The notes under the pieces were generated by a model. It was not told the DNA's origin. It did no database searches and saw nothing but the letters and a program-made list of their open reading frames with translations. The position numbers and the translations under genes were made by a program. This document shows positions 7,840 to 16,772 of a stretch of DNA of 39,378 nucleotides, piece by piece. The stretch spans positions 880,456 to 919,833 of the forward strand of contig NZ_HE997540.1 of NCBI RefSeq assembly GCF_000312545.1. Reading direction: 5' to 3'. How positions within the stretch are numbered: position 1 is the stretch's first letter; the number at the start of each line of letters is the position of its first letter. Source of the stretch: Bartonella senegalensis OS02. GTDB lineage: Bacteria > Pseudomonadota > Alphaproteobacteria > Rhizobiales > Rhizobiaceae.

Positions 7840-8070
7840 TACATTCCGCAAGCTGGCACCATCATACTCTTTGTAAGCCCCCAATGTTGCGACAGTCCTT
7901 GGCACTTGAAGTGGTTCATAAGAGGCATTTTGAGTTCTTTGTTTAATGTTTTTTATCCACACACTCATCCCGTTTGTAATGTGCAAGCGAGTGGTTTTGG
8001 TTGATTCAACATAAACAGGTTTGAAATGAGAGAAATTTACGATATTCGGGGCTCTCAATTCAATATGCAT
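7825..8070 (-). CDS. Hypothetical 81-aa protein, possibly a remnant
   Basis: 81 aa, ATG at 8070 with AAGGAT eleven bases upstream; convergent with the H-NS-like gene, whose last 15 bases it overlaps. It begins MHIELRAPNIVNFSHF and ends ATLGAYKEYDGASLRNVLCY plus F. I do not recognise a domain. There is no signal peptide or membrane helix. The phrase PLQVPR near the middle has an echo in the DNA about 850 bases further on (near 8731-8765), suggesting this is a surviving piece of a once larger or duplicated element, perhaps phage- or plasmid-derived. Confidence 0.35.
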   Translation of the reverse strand: MHIELRAPNIVNFSHFKPVYVESTKTTRLHITNGMSVWIKNIKQRTQNASYEPLQVPRTVATLGAYKEYDGASLRNVLCYF

Positions 8071-8853
8071 AATGATAAATTATCCTTATAAATCAATGTT
8101 ATATGTCTATAGTAATAAAATATTTAGGTCACAGGTTTGCGTACTTTACCAAGGGATAAGGAGGGCAAAAGAAATGAATGTAAGCAGGTGTGTTTTTTCA
8201 ACAATATGATCGTTAAAAATGCAGAATTTGTTTGTAAAAATGCTGATTCGGTCTAATGAAACCATAGGAAGTGTGAAAAAGTTTTTTCAAGTTTAGAAAG
8301 TTTATAACTTTATGCACGTACTGACGAGTGTACAATGGCGGTCTTTAAGCTTCAAGTTCGTGCTTTTATGGTTTTTGGTTTGATATTTCTTTTTGTGATG
8401 TTCCTATACCAGGTATCCGATTCTTTTTTATCAGGCATAGTTTTTTGTTGCACATGTGGTGTTAGATAATAGAGTTTCTTGGAAACAAAACCGTTCTTTG
8501 GTTGTTGTTTCTGATAGAGTGTTTTGTGGTAGGTTTTAGAGTTTTTTGTTACAAGAATTTATTATGTTTACCAGCATCACTGTATAAAGAGCACATTAAA
8601 GATTGAAAAGATTGGGCAATTTTTTAGCTATTGTCTGTTTTCTTCGAGAATGTAGGAGAAGGAAGGGGCAATGTATGATTTTCACTTACCGTGATGCAGG
8701 AGCATGTGGGTAATTTGTTCTATCATAATAGCAGCTGGCACAGTCTTGGCACTTTAAGAGGCGTATCGTGAAGAACTTTCTAAGAGAGATTTTTCTAAAA
8801 GAGCGCTTGGTTCAGATTGCAAAAGTGTGAGAGAGTATTCTTTTGTTTTTTGC
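8071..8853. other. Gene-poor stretch bordering the trw region
   Basis: No open frame of note on either strand. A strong AAGGAGG at about 8158-8164 precedes an ATG whose frame stops after 11 codons (near 8174-8209), as if a gene start has survived without its body. Bases 8731-8765 resemble part of the neighbouring 81-aa frame. This looks like decayed accessory DNA at the edge of the trw insertion. Confidence 0.5.
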
Positions 8854-10095
8854 TTAGAGGGGAAGCCCGTGTAGCAGACGTGGGGCATTAGGGGTGAGGC
8901 CAGCTGCTTCCTGAATGAAATATTTTTTTACCTTTGGCGTTTGATTGACAATTCCAAGACCAGTATCACGAAGCATGCGTAACAGGAAGTTATCATTAGA
9001 AAAGAGTTTATTAAGCCAGTCATTGCTTAAAGCCATGCGGACAATTTCAAAACGTCTCCAGCTTTGATAGCGCTCTAAAGTAGTGAGAGAGCCAATATCA
9101 AGACCCAATCGTGCTGTTTCAATAATCACTTCGGCAAGTGCGGCGCTATCGCGTAATCCTAAATTGAGACCTTGTCCGGCAAGGGGATGGATTGTGTGTG
9201 CAGCATCGCCAACAAGAGCAAAGCGCGGTTTAATACATTCGCGTGTTAAAGAAAGGTGCAACGGAAAGCCTTGGCGTTCGCCATTCCAAGAAAGCTTGCC
9301 ATATCGGTGACCAATGCGTTTTTCGATTTCTGTTTCAAAAATGAGAGCGTCTGCTTTAAGGTAATATTGTGCAGTTTTATGGTCTTCATTCCAGACAATG
9401 GCAGATCGGTTACCTTTGAGAGGGAGAAGAGCAAAAGGTCCAGCAGGTAAGAAATGTTGGATCGCTTGACCATGATGGGGTTTTTCATGTTCGACTGTGC
9501 AAATGATTGCTGTTTGTGGATAGGGATGAGAGAATTTTTTAAGACCTGCTTTTTCGCGTAATTTTGAATGTGCTCCATCAGCGGCAATCAGCAACTTCGT
9601 TTGCCAAGTTTCTTCATTGCTTAAAGTGACAGTGGTGTGTTGGTCTTCGTGGTGAAAATCAACAATACGCATGTTGGCAATAAAAGGAAGCTCTAGATCT
9701 TTTGCACGCTTTTTTAAAGCATTGAGGAGCTTTTTTTGTTCTACCATAGTAGCAAAGGGCTCGTTGGGAGTAATATCTCCTTCGAAGGTCAAAAGAGTTG
9801 GTTTTACAGGATCATTCGTGTATGCATCTGTGATGATCATGGAATGAATGGGTTGGGCATGAGGTGCTATATGTTCCCAACATTGCAATTGTTTTAACAT
9901 ACGAATAGAAGCCGCAGCAAGGGCAAGTGCGCGTATATTGGAGACGGGGATCTCTTCTTGAGGTGCAGCATCAACGATGTTAATTTTCAGTTCAGGGGCT
10001 GCTTGTTTGAGTGCTATTGCCAATGTTAAACCAACAGCTGCACCCCCTGCAATGAGCAGATCGCATTGTCTGGTGTTTTTATGAGATTTTGCCAT
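8854..10095 (-). CDS. ubiH: UbiH/UbiF/COQ6-family FAD monooxygenase (ubiquinone biosynthesis)
   Basis: 413 aa from the ATG at 10095 (MAKSHKNTRQCDLLIAG). Flavoprotein hydroxylase adding a ring hydroxyl in ubiquinone synthesis. Seen: the N-terminal dinucleotide fold DLLIAGGAAVGLTLAIALKQ, the mid-domain LIAADGAHSKLREKAGL (DG motif), and GDAAHTIHPLAGQGLNLGLR near residue 300 (the second FAD-binding motif of UbiH/VisC proteins). Start choice: the frame is open to a TTG at 10218 with AGAGG upstream, which would add 41 residues unlike the family; I prefer the ATG by homology although its own ribosome site is poor. Which ring position it hydroxylates cannot be told. It is divergent from ftsK. Confidence 0.9.
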   Translation of the reverse strand: MAKSHKNTRQCDLLIAGGAAVGLTLAIALKQAAPELKINIVDAAPQEEIPVSNIRALALAAASIRMLKQLQCWEHIAPHAQPIHSMIITDAYTNDPVKPTLLTFEGDITPNEPFATMVEQKKLLNALKKRAKDLELPFIANMRIVDFHHEDQHTTVTLSNEETWQTKLLIAADGAHSKLREKAGLKKFSHPYPQTAIICTVEHEKPHHGQAIQHFLPAGPFALLPLKGNRSAIVWNEDHKTAQYYLKADALIFETEIEKRIGHRYGKLSWNGERQGFPLHLSLTRECIKPRFALVGDAAHTIHPLAGQGLNLGLRDSAALAEVIIETARLGLDIGSLTTLERYQSWRRFEIVRMALSNDWLNKLFSNDNFLLRMLRDTGLGIVNQTPKVKKYFIQEAAGLTPNAPRLLHGLPL

Positions 10096-10218
10096 GCTAT
10101 GGGATTTTATACCTTCATTGAGATCAGAATACAAAGCGTTTCGCTCCATTGTTTGCAGTTTGTTCGTCCTTAAACAAAAAGGCTCTTTTTCTTTAAGATT
10201 ACCTTTTTCATTATACAA

Positions 10219-10623
10219 TATTTAACCTCTTTTTTACTCTATAAAAGGTGAGGCTTTTTGAAAGGACACGAGTTTATGAAACAGTTGGGATTTTTTTTGG
10301 CTTTGTTCTTCTTGCTGATTCTTTATATGATTTCCTTCCTAGGCTTTGCTTAATAAATTCTATCCTGAATGTTTTGTTTACATTAACATATTTTCTATTT
10401 GTATACTTGGTTGATGCAAAAGAAAATTGAAATCAGACAAAGACAATACTGTATTTTTAACATGGGTAAATTCGTCCTTTTTCTTCTCTATTTTGCAGGA
10501 TAATGTTTTATAACACCACAGGTTAAGAAAGTTGTTATGATGATGGTTCAAACTGTATTAATATTTTGTGGCCATAATTTTATAACTCTTTAAATAGAAA
10601 GATTTTGTATTTGGAATTCATCA
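10219..10623. other. Divergent ubiH-ftsK intergenic region
   Basis: About 400 AT-rich bases that must hold the promoters of both flanking genes. A 60-codon hydrophobic frame exists (10248-10430 plus) but has no ribosome site and no recognisable sequence. No clear promoter hexamer pair, repeat or RNA gene seen. Confidence 0.5.
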
Positions 10624-13062
10624 ATGCGGCAAAGTTCTTCTCCTTATGATTCATTGGAAGTGCAGAGCACTCAAGGTTCGCGGCTCATTGAAATGTTTTT
10701 GCGCCAGATTGGTGTTTTCATTGGGCTTGGGCTTTTGGGTTTTATTATTTTTTGCGTTTTTGCTTTGGCAACTTGGAATATTGCAGATCCCTCATTAACG
10801 CATGCAACGACAAATGAAATTATAAACTCTATGGGGTGGCCAGGTGCAATTTTTTCAGATTTTTTTATGCAGTTTTTTGGTCTGGCAAGCCTTGGTATTT
10901 TGTTGCCGCCATTATTTTGGTCATTTCTTTTGTTGGCACAAAAAAATATTCACAATTTGATTTTTCGCCTTTTTTTGTGGGTGGTTTCAACGACTTGTTT
11001 TTTAATTTCTTTTGCTCTTATGACGCCTCTTGCTCCTTTTACCTATTGGCCATTGCCGATGGGTTTGGGAGGGGTCTTGGGTGATAAAGTTTTAAGTGCT
11101 GCTTTTTTAATCTTTCCTGTTGTTCTTTCTCCATTTCAGAGTGTGTTGTTAGGAGTTGCATTTGCTTTTTTAAGTTTTTTGATAGCTGCTTTTTCCGGCA
11201 ATGTGATCTGGCGGCGCCAGACAAATAAAAGAAAAGTAAAAAACGTTCGGAAAAATGAAATCTTGGAGCCTGTCTTCGATGTGCTAGAAGAGACAGAAGA
11301 TGTTCAAGAAGAAGAAAAACACGGTTTTTTTGTGACAACTTTTGGAGCTCTTTTACATCTTTTTTATTTTCTACAAGCGCGTTTATTTCGCCTTTTCTCC
11401 TGCAAAAGTCAGTCTAAAAGACAAGAAAAGTCCTTTGATCGCATTGAACCAGTTTTCTTTGATGAAAAAACAAAATGTAAGAACTCTCAAAATAAGGTTT
11501 CTACTTCTTCGGTTAAAAGTCGTGTTTTCAAACCTTTAACAACTTCTTCAAATGGTGGGTTTCTTCTTCCACTTTTGGATTATCTCTCGGTTTCTCCACC
11601 AACTGCAAGGGATGCAAAACTTTCTCCTGCTTTCTTAAAAGCCAATTCTCAGGAACTTGAGGGCATTTTGTTAGATTTTGGGGTTAAGGGACAAATTATT
11701 GATGCACGTCCTGGTCCTGTGGTGACTTTGTATGAATTTGAACCGGCTGCCGGCATTAAATCTTCCCGTATCATTGGGTTGGCAGATGATATTGCACGCT
11801 CCATGCGTGCAATTTCAGCGCGTGTTGCTGTGGTACCAGGGCGCAATGTGATTGGAATAGAATTGCCCAATACAAAGCGTGAGATGGTTTATTTACGCGA
11901 GATTTTACAAGCGCAGGAATTTGTTGAAAGCAAAGCGAAGTTAGGGCTTGCTTTAGGCAAGACAATAGGTGGTGAAACGGTTATTGCTGATTTAGCGAAA
12001 ATGCCGCATCTGTTGGTGGCAGGGACAACAGGATCAGGAAAGTCTGTTGCCATTAATACGATGATCTTATCACTTCTTTACCGTATGACGCCTGACCAAT
12101 GCCGCCTCATTATGGTGGATCCCAAAATGCTTGAACTTTCGGTTTATGATGGTATTCCCCATTTGTTAACACCGGTGGTAACAGATCCGAAAAAAGCAGT
12201 GATTGCCTTGAAATGGGCTGTTCGTGAAATGGAAGAGCGCTACAGTAAAATGTCAAAACTTGGTGTGCGCAATATTGATGGATTTAATGCGCGTCTTGAG
12301 GAGGCAGAAAATCAGAGAGAGACCATGACGCGTACCATTCAAATTGGTTTTGATCATGAGACAGGTGAGCCTCTTTATGAAACGGAAAAACTCGATTTTA
12401 GTCCTATGCCTTATATCGTTGTCATTATTGATGAAATGGCCGATTTAATGATGGTTGCCGGCAAAGATATTGAAGGAGCAGTTCAACGCTTAGCACAAAT
12501 GGCGCGTGCTGCCGGTATCCACGTGATTATGGCTACGCAGCGTCCTTCGGTGGATGTGATTACTGGAACGATTAAAGCGAATTTTCCTACACGCATTTCT
12601 TTTTCTGTTAGTTCAAAAATTGATAGCCGAACAATTCTTGGTGAACAGGGAGCTGAGCAATTGTTGGGACAGGGAGACATGCTCTTTATGATGGGAGGAG
12701 GGCGTATCCAGCGTGTTCATGGGCCTTTTGTAGCTGATGATGAAGTGGAGCAAGTTGTCGCGCATCTTAAAGGGCAAGCACGTCCTGATTATTTGGAGAC
12801 CATTACGCAAGAGATTGCAGAAAATGGGGATGATGTTTCCTTGATTTCTTCTCCTTGTGCAGATGATCCCTATAGTCAAGCTGTTGCCATTGTTCTTCGT
12901 GATCGTAAAGCTTCAACTTCTTATATTCAGCGTCGTTTAGGTATTGGTTATAACCGTGCTGCTTCCCTGATTGAACGGATGGAAGAAGAGGGTATTATTA
13001 GTGCGGCAAATCATGCGGGGAAACGCGAAATTTTGGTACCTGCCGAAGAAGAACGTTTTTAA
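10624..13062 (+). CDS. ftsK: FtsK DNA translocase
   Basis: 812 aa. Septum-anchored motor that pumps chromosome ends apart and activates dimer resolution at dif. N-terminal membrane domain with about four to five helices between residues 28 and 200, a short acidic/basic linker (about 200-300), then the motor: alpha/beta part from about 320, Walker A VAGTTGSGKSVAINTM near 465, Walker B YIVVIIDEMADLMM near 600, MATQRPSVDVITG after it, and the C-terminal gamma winged helix (about 745-812: DDPYSQAVAIVLRDRKAS, then IERMEEEGIISAANHAGK). Length is normal for alphaproteobacteria, whose linker is short. Decayed copies of the 3' end follow in the spacer. Confidence 0.98.
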   Translation: MRQSSSPYDSLEVQSTQGSRLIEMFLRQIGVFIGLGLLGFIIFCVFALATWNIADPSLTHATTNEIINSMGWPGAIFSDFFMQFFGLASLGILLPPLFWSFLLLAQKNIHNLIFRLFLWVVSTTCFLISFALMTPLAPFTYWPLPMGLGGVLGDKVLSAAFLIFPVVLSPFQSVLLGVAFAFLSFLIAAFSGNVIWRRQTNKRKVKNVRKNEILEPVFDVLEETEDVQEEEKHGFFVTTFGALLHLFYFLQARLFRLFSCKSQSKRQEKSFDRIEPVFFDEKTKCKNSQNKVSTSSVKSRVFKPLTTSSNGGFLLPLLDYLSVSPPTARDAKLSPAFLKANSQELEGILLDFGVKGQIIDARPGPVVTLYEFEPAAGIKSSRIIGLADDIARSMRAISARVAVVPGRNVIGIELPNTKREMVYLREILQAQEFVESKAKLGLALGKTIGGETVIADLAKMPHLLVAGTTGSGKSVAINTMILSLLYRMTPDQCRLIMVDPKMLELSVYDGIPHLLTPVVTDPKKAVIALKWAVREMEERYSKMSKLGVRNIDGFNARLEEAENQRETMTRTIQIGFDHETGEPLYETEKLDFSPMPYIVVIIDEMADLMMVAGKDIEGAVQRLAQMARAAGIHVIMATQRPSVDVITGTIKANFPTRISFSVSSKIDSRTILGEQGAEQLLGQGDMLFMMGGGRIQRVHGPFVADDEVEQVVAHLKGQARPDYLETITQEIAENGDDVSLISSPCADDPYSQAVAIVLRDRKASTSYIQRRLGIGYNRAASLIERMEEEGIISAANHAGKREILVPAEEERF

Positions 13063-13237
13063 AATAAAAGCTTTCGATTGTTTTTTTCAAATAATATCTT
13101 TCTTAAAGAAGGGTCTTTATTTTTCATTTGTTGCTTCATTTTCAAATAAACAACTAATACTTTGACGCATTTTTATAAAAATTTTTTATCATTAAAAAAG
13201 CATCCAGATTAGTGAGAATCATGTTGTTTGGTATTTA

Positions 13238-13365
13238 ATCCGCATTGAGCATTGGCTGTGTTGCTATTTTACTCATTGAATGGATGGAAGAAGAAGGTAT
13301 TCTTGGGTTCAGCAAATCATGCGGGAAAATAGGGAATTTTAATGGTTTTAGAAATTTAAGGTCAG
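13238..13365 (+). pseudogene. Decayed fragment of the ftsK 3' end (copy 3)
   Basis: Bases about 13238-13365 resemble the last coding part of ftsK: a CATTGAATGGATGGAAGAAG-type block (IERMEEEG), then GGTATTCTTGGGTTCAGCAA and ATCATGCGGGAAAA (AANHAGK). It is interrupted and out of frame, shorter and more diverged than the following copy, and shares the extra GTTCAG with that copy, so both come from one duplicated ancestor. Confidence 0.8.
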
Positions 13366-13387
13366 ATTGATTGTTTGAGGGTAGTTA

Positions 13388-13728
13388 TGTAAGAAATCGC
13401 AGAGAATGGGGATGATGTTTCCTTGATTTCTTCTCCTTGTGCAGATGATCCCTATAGTCGAGCTGTTGCCATTGTTCTTCGTGATCGTAAAGCTTCAACT
13501 TCTTATATTCTGCGTCGTTTAGGTATTGGTTAAACCTGAGCTGTTTCACGCATTGAGCGGATGGAAGAAGAGGGTATTCTTGAGTTCAGCAAATCATGCT
13601 GGAAAGCAGAAAATTTTGGTACCTGCCGAAGAAGAATGTTTTTCAAATAAAAATCTTTTGATTGTTTTTTCAAACAATATCTTTCTCTTTTAAAACAGGA
13701 TATTAATTCATTATTTGCTGCTTGATTA
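13388..13728 (+). pseudogene. Decayed duplicate of the ftsK 3' end (copy 2)
   Basis: Nearly identical to ftsK from the AGAGATTGCAGAAAATGGGG region through the stop and about 80 bases beyond it (compare 12823-13140). The gamma-domain codons for DDPYSQAVAIVLRDRKAS and SYIQRRLGIG are preserved with a few changes (Q to R, Q to L), but TTATAACC has become TTAAACC, giving a frameshift and stop, and there is a later insertion. No start codon. It cannot make FtsK. Confidence 0.92.
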
Positions 13729-13767
13729 TGTTGTACGGTAAATATCTATTGTTTGGGAGCATTTTCT

Positions 13768-14376
13768 ATGAAAACTTCTTTTTTACTACGAAAGAGAATA
13801 TTTGCGTTTGTGGGAATTCTTGTCATGTGTTGCTTAACTTTTCCAGCTTTTTCACAATCAACCAATAATGCTGTACGGGCGCAAAAAATTGCCAATCATT
13901 TTGCGGCGATTAAAACAATGACAGGTGATTTTATTCAATTTAGTCCAAAGGGAAAAATGTCTCAGGGAACATTTTATTTAGAGCGTCCAGGAAAAATTCG
14001 TTTTATTTATAAAAAAATACCCTTACAGATCATTGCAGATGGTCAATTCATCGGAATTAATAATCGCGCTTTGAATACTTGGAATTTCTCAAAACTTTCC
14101 CAAACACCGATGAAATTTTTGTTGGATGATAAAATTGATATTTCATCAGGGCGTTTATTAGCATTTCGTGAAGATCCTGGCGCGGTGACAATTGTTCTGC
14201 GGGATAAAAGCATTGGGGCAGGGCAAATAAGAATGGTTTTTGATTCTAAAAATTATTCTTTACGGCAATGGACAATCGTTGATCAACAGAATTTGGAAAC
14301 TACTGTGCAGATTATGAATGTGCGCACAGCAGTCCGGTTTGCGGATGGGATGTTTACACTGCCTTCTAAAAAATAA
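13768..14376 (+). CDS. lolA: LolA-like outer-membrane lipoprotein carrier
   Basis: 202 aa from the ATG at 13768, which has GGGAG eight bases upstream. Signal peptide (RKRIFAFVGILVMCCLTFPA, cleaved after FSQS region), so periplasmic. The mature part matches LolA-type proteins: AAIKTMTGDFIQFSPKGKMS, GTFYLERPGKIRFIYKKIP, IIADGQFIGINNRALNTW and a C-terminal SLRQWTIVDQQNLETTVQI. LolA carries lipoproteins from LolCDE across the periplasm to the outer membrane. Position between ftsK and xthA agrees with related genomes as I recall. Confidence 0.88.
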   Translation: MKTSFLLRKRIFAFVGILVMCCLTFPAFSQSTNNAVRAQKIANHFAAIKTMTGDFIQFSPKGKMSQGTFYLERPGKIRFIYKKIPLQIIADGQFIGINNRALNTWNFSKLSQTPMKFLLDDKIDISSGRLLAFREDPGAVTIVLRDKSIGAGQIRMVFDSKNYSLRQWTIVDQQNLETTVQIMNVRTAVRFADGMFTLPSKK

Positions 14377-14410
14377 CAGTACGCTATTATCTTATCGGAA
14401 TTCAAACCAG

Positions 14411-15226
14411 ATGTTCTTTCGTATCGCTACTTGGAATATTAACTCTATCCGTTTGCGGCTTACACAGATTTTTCAGTATTTGGAACTCTTTCCTGCTGAT
14501 GTTTTCTGTCTACAGGAAACAAAATGTCCAGATGATTTATTTCCAGTGAAGGCTTTTGAAGCGGCCGGATATAAACATATCGCACTTAGTGGACAAAAAT
14601 CTTACAACGGTGTGGCAATTGTGTCACGTTTGCCTTTTAAAAATGTTGAAAAGCGTTTCTTTTGTCAAAAACAAGACTGTCGTTACATTTCAGTTATTGT
14701 TGAAGCCTATGGAAAAAGCATACGGATTCATAATTTTTATGTGCCCGCTGGGGGCGATGTGCCTGACGCTGATGTTAATGAAAAATTTCGCCATAAACTT
14801 GATTTTCTAGAAGAAATGTCTGCTATCCATGCACATCAAGGAGATGGTCTTTCTTCTCTTTTGGTGGGGGATTTGAATATTGCTCCTTTGCCAGAAGATG
14901 TTTGGTCTCATAAACAATTGTTGAAGGTGGTTAGTCATACACCCATTGAAACCGAACGGTTACAAGCTTTATGCCATCAAGGTGGCTGGGTTGATCTGAT
15001 GCGGATGCAGTTTCCTGTTCCTACCAAGCTTTACACATGGTGGAGTTACCGTGCACGAGATTGGGCACTGGCTGATCGTGGGAGGCGGCTTGATCATATT
15101 TGGTCTTCTCCCGATTTAGCGCCTTTTGTTGCAGAGCTTTCGGTTTTTCGCCAAGCACGCGGATGGGATCAACCTTCAGATCATGTTCCAGTGCAAACTG
15201 TATTTGATTTTTCACGTCAAGTTTGA
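14411..15226 (+). CDS. xthA: Exodeoxyribonuclease III
   Basis: 271 aa from the ATG at 14411 (MFFRIATWNINSIRLRL); the frame runs on upstream into lolA but that part is not conserved. AP endonuclease/3'-5' exonuclease of base excision repair. Motifs: NINSIR, LQETKCPDD (metal-binding Glu near residue 35), YNGVAIVSR, NFYVPAGGDVPD, LLVGDLNIAP (active-site Asp and Asn), RRLDHIWSSPDLA and the final SDHVPV histidine. All catalytic residues are present. Cytoplasmic. Confidence 0.96.
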   Translation: MFFRIATWNINSIRLRLTQIFQYLELFPADVFCLQETKCPDDLFPVKAFEAAGYKHIALSGQKSYNGVAIVSRLPFKNVEKRFFCQKQDCRYISVIVEAYGKSIRIHNFYVPAGGDVPDADVNEKFRHKLDFLEEMSAIHAHQGDGLSSLLVGDLNIAPLPEDVWSHKQLLKVVSHTPIETERLQALCHQGGWVDLMRMQFPVPTKLYTWWSYRARDWALADRGRRLDHIWSSPDLAPFVAELSVFRQARGWDQPSDHVPVQTVFDFSRQV

Positions 15227-15281
15227 AATAAGAAGTAAATAAAGTATTAATAGTTGATTCTGAGGAAATGCGGGAGACTAG

Positions 15282-16772
15282 ATGTATATCAGAGATCTCA
15301 AAAGGGGCGCTTCTAACAGATTGCTTTACAGTGTTTTGTTTTGTTTGTTTATATTTTCAGGATGTATGGTTGGTCCTAATTACCAGAAGACATCTTTTCG
15401 TGTTCCAGCTGTTTGGGGAGAACAATCGGAAAAGGCGTCTGGGCGTGCGGTTACGCTTGCCGGATGGTGGCGACATTTAAATGATCCTGTTTTGAATGCG
15501 CTGATGAATGATGCAATTTCTGGAAATAATAATGTTGCTGTTGCTAAAGCGCGAGTGCGTGAGGCGCGTGCTGGTTTAGGGCAAACTATCGGATCTCTTT
15601 TGCCAAGTGTGTCAACTTCAATTTCAGGAACTCGGAATGGCTCTGAGCAATCTGATACGTCTTTAAGTCAATATCGTAGTGGTTTTGATGCAAGTTGGGA
15701 GCTTGATTTTTTTGGTGGGCATAAGCGAGCTGTTGAAGCTGCACGTTATGGTCTTGAGGCTGCTGTAGAAGATATGCGTGCTACCATGGTGACACTGCTT
15801 GGAGATGTGGCAACAAATTATGTGCAAGTGCGCGGTTGGCAACAAAAATTGTTGATTGTGCGGCAAATTGCTGCATCACAGCGTAAAACATATGAATTGA
15901 TGCGTGCTAAATTAACGGCGGGTGATGCTTCGGAACTGGATATTTCAAATGCACAAGCACAACTCGCGAATACAGAAGCAGATATAGCACAGATGGAAGC
16001 AAGTTTGGCAATGAGTATTCATCGCCTTTCTGTCTTGACCGGTCGTTTTCCTACGGCTTTGAAGGATCTTTTACAAAAAAATGCCAAACAAGCAAAAATT
16101 CCCCAACCGCATTGGCCAATACCAGCAGGAATTCCTGCTGATGTTTTGTTAACGCGCCCAGATTTGCGACGGGCAGAGCGCCAATATGCACAAGCAACAG
16201 CACGGATTGGTCAGCGTGAGGCAGAGCGCTATCCCTCACTGACTCTAACCGGTAATATTTCCACAGCAGCAACGGCAATTGATCAATTATGGAAAAATTC
16301 AACCATTGGATGGTCTTTTGGACCCGGTCTTCGTTTTCCCTTTTTTAATGGAGGGCAAATTGTTGCGTCTGTTGCGGTGGCACGTGCTCAGCGCGATCAG
16401 GCTTTTATTACCTATCGGGCTGCTGTATTGGCAGCTCTAGAAGATGTGGAAAATGCACTTGTAAGATTAACTAAAGAACATCAGCGCTTAGAAAAGCTTA
16501 CTGTTGCCAATAAAGCTTTTCTGCATTCTTTGCAACTTTCACGCAAGCTGTTTGAAAATGGAAATACCAGCTTTCTTGAATTGTTAAATGCTGATCGCTC
16601 TTACTATTCTGCGCAAATGGCGCTAAAAGATAGCCGTATCTCTTTGGTGACCGGGTATGTTGCGCTGATGAAAGCATTAGGTGGTGGTTGGGATGGCGTT
16701 GTTGATGTCTCACGTCCGGAAGTCGTTGATGGTGATGGTGTACGCCGTTCGCGTGCAAAGGTAGGACAATGA
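15282..16772 (+). CDS. NodT-family outer-membrane efflux lipoprotein (TolC-like)
   Basis: 496 aa, ATG at 15282 with GGGAG upstream. Lipoprotein signal with lipobox FSGC (Cys near residue 28), followed by MVGPNYQKTSFRVPAVWGEQ, the usual opening of RND/MFS outer-membrane factors. Two OEP repeats: first around residues 70-250 (long helices with ARVREARAGLGQTIGSLLPS and QLANTEADIAQMEASLA), second around 290-470 (PADVLLTRPDLRRAERQYAQ, GNTSFLELLNADRSYYSAQM). Forms the outer-membrane channel for the MacAB pump encoded next; the macA start overlaps its stop in ATGA. Confidence 0.93.
   Translation: MYIRDLKRGASNRLLYSVLFCLFIFSGCMVGPNYQKTSFRVPAVWGEQSEKASGRAVTLAGWWRHLNDPVLNALMNDAISGNNNVAVAKARVREARAGLGQTIGSLLPSVSTSISGTRNGSEQSDTSLSQYRSGFDASWELDFFGGHKRAVEAARYGLEAAVEDMRATMVTLLGDVATNYVQVRGWQQKLLIVRQIAASQRKTYELMRAKLTAGDASELDISNAQAQLANTEADIAQMEASLAMSIHRLSVLTGRFPTALKDLLQKNAKQAKIPQPHWPIPAGIPADVLLTRPDLRRAERQYAQATARIGQREAERYPSLTLTGNISTAATAIDQLWKNSTIGWSFGPGLRFPFFNGGQIVASVAVARAQRDQAFITYRAAVLAALEDVENALVRLTKEHQRLEKLTVANKAFLHSLQLSRKLFENGNTSFLELLNADRSYYSAQMALKDSRISLVTGYVALMKALGGGWDGVVDVSRPEVVDGDGVRRSRAKVGQ

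Noticed and set aside
8854..10218. Longer TTG start for the ubiquinone hydroxylase
   Set aside because: It has a fair ribosome site, but the added 41 residues do not fit the family, whose proteins begin just before the FAD fold.
10248..10430. 60-codon hydrophobic plus-strand frame between ubiH and ftsK
   Set aside because: No ribosome site, T-rich composition, unlike any family, and located in the divergent promoter region.
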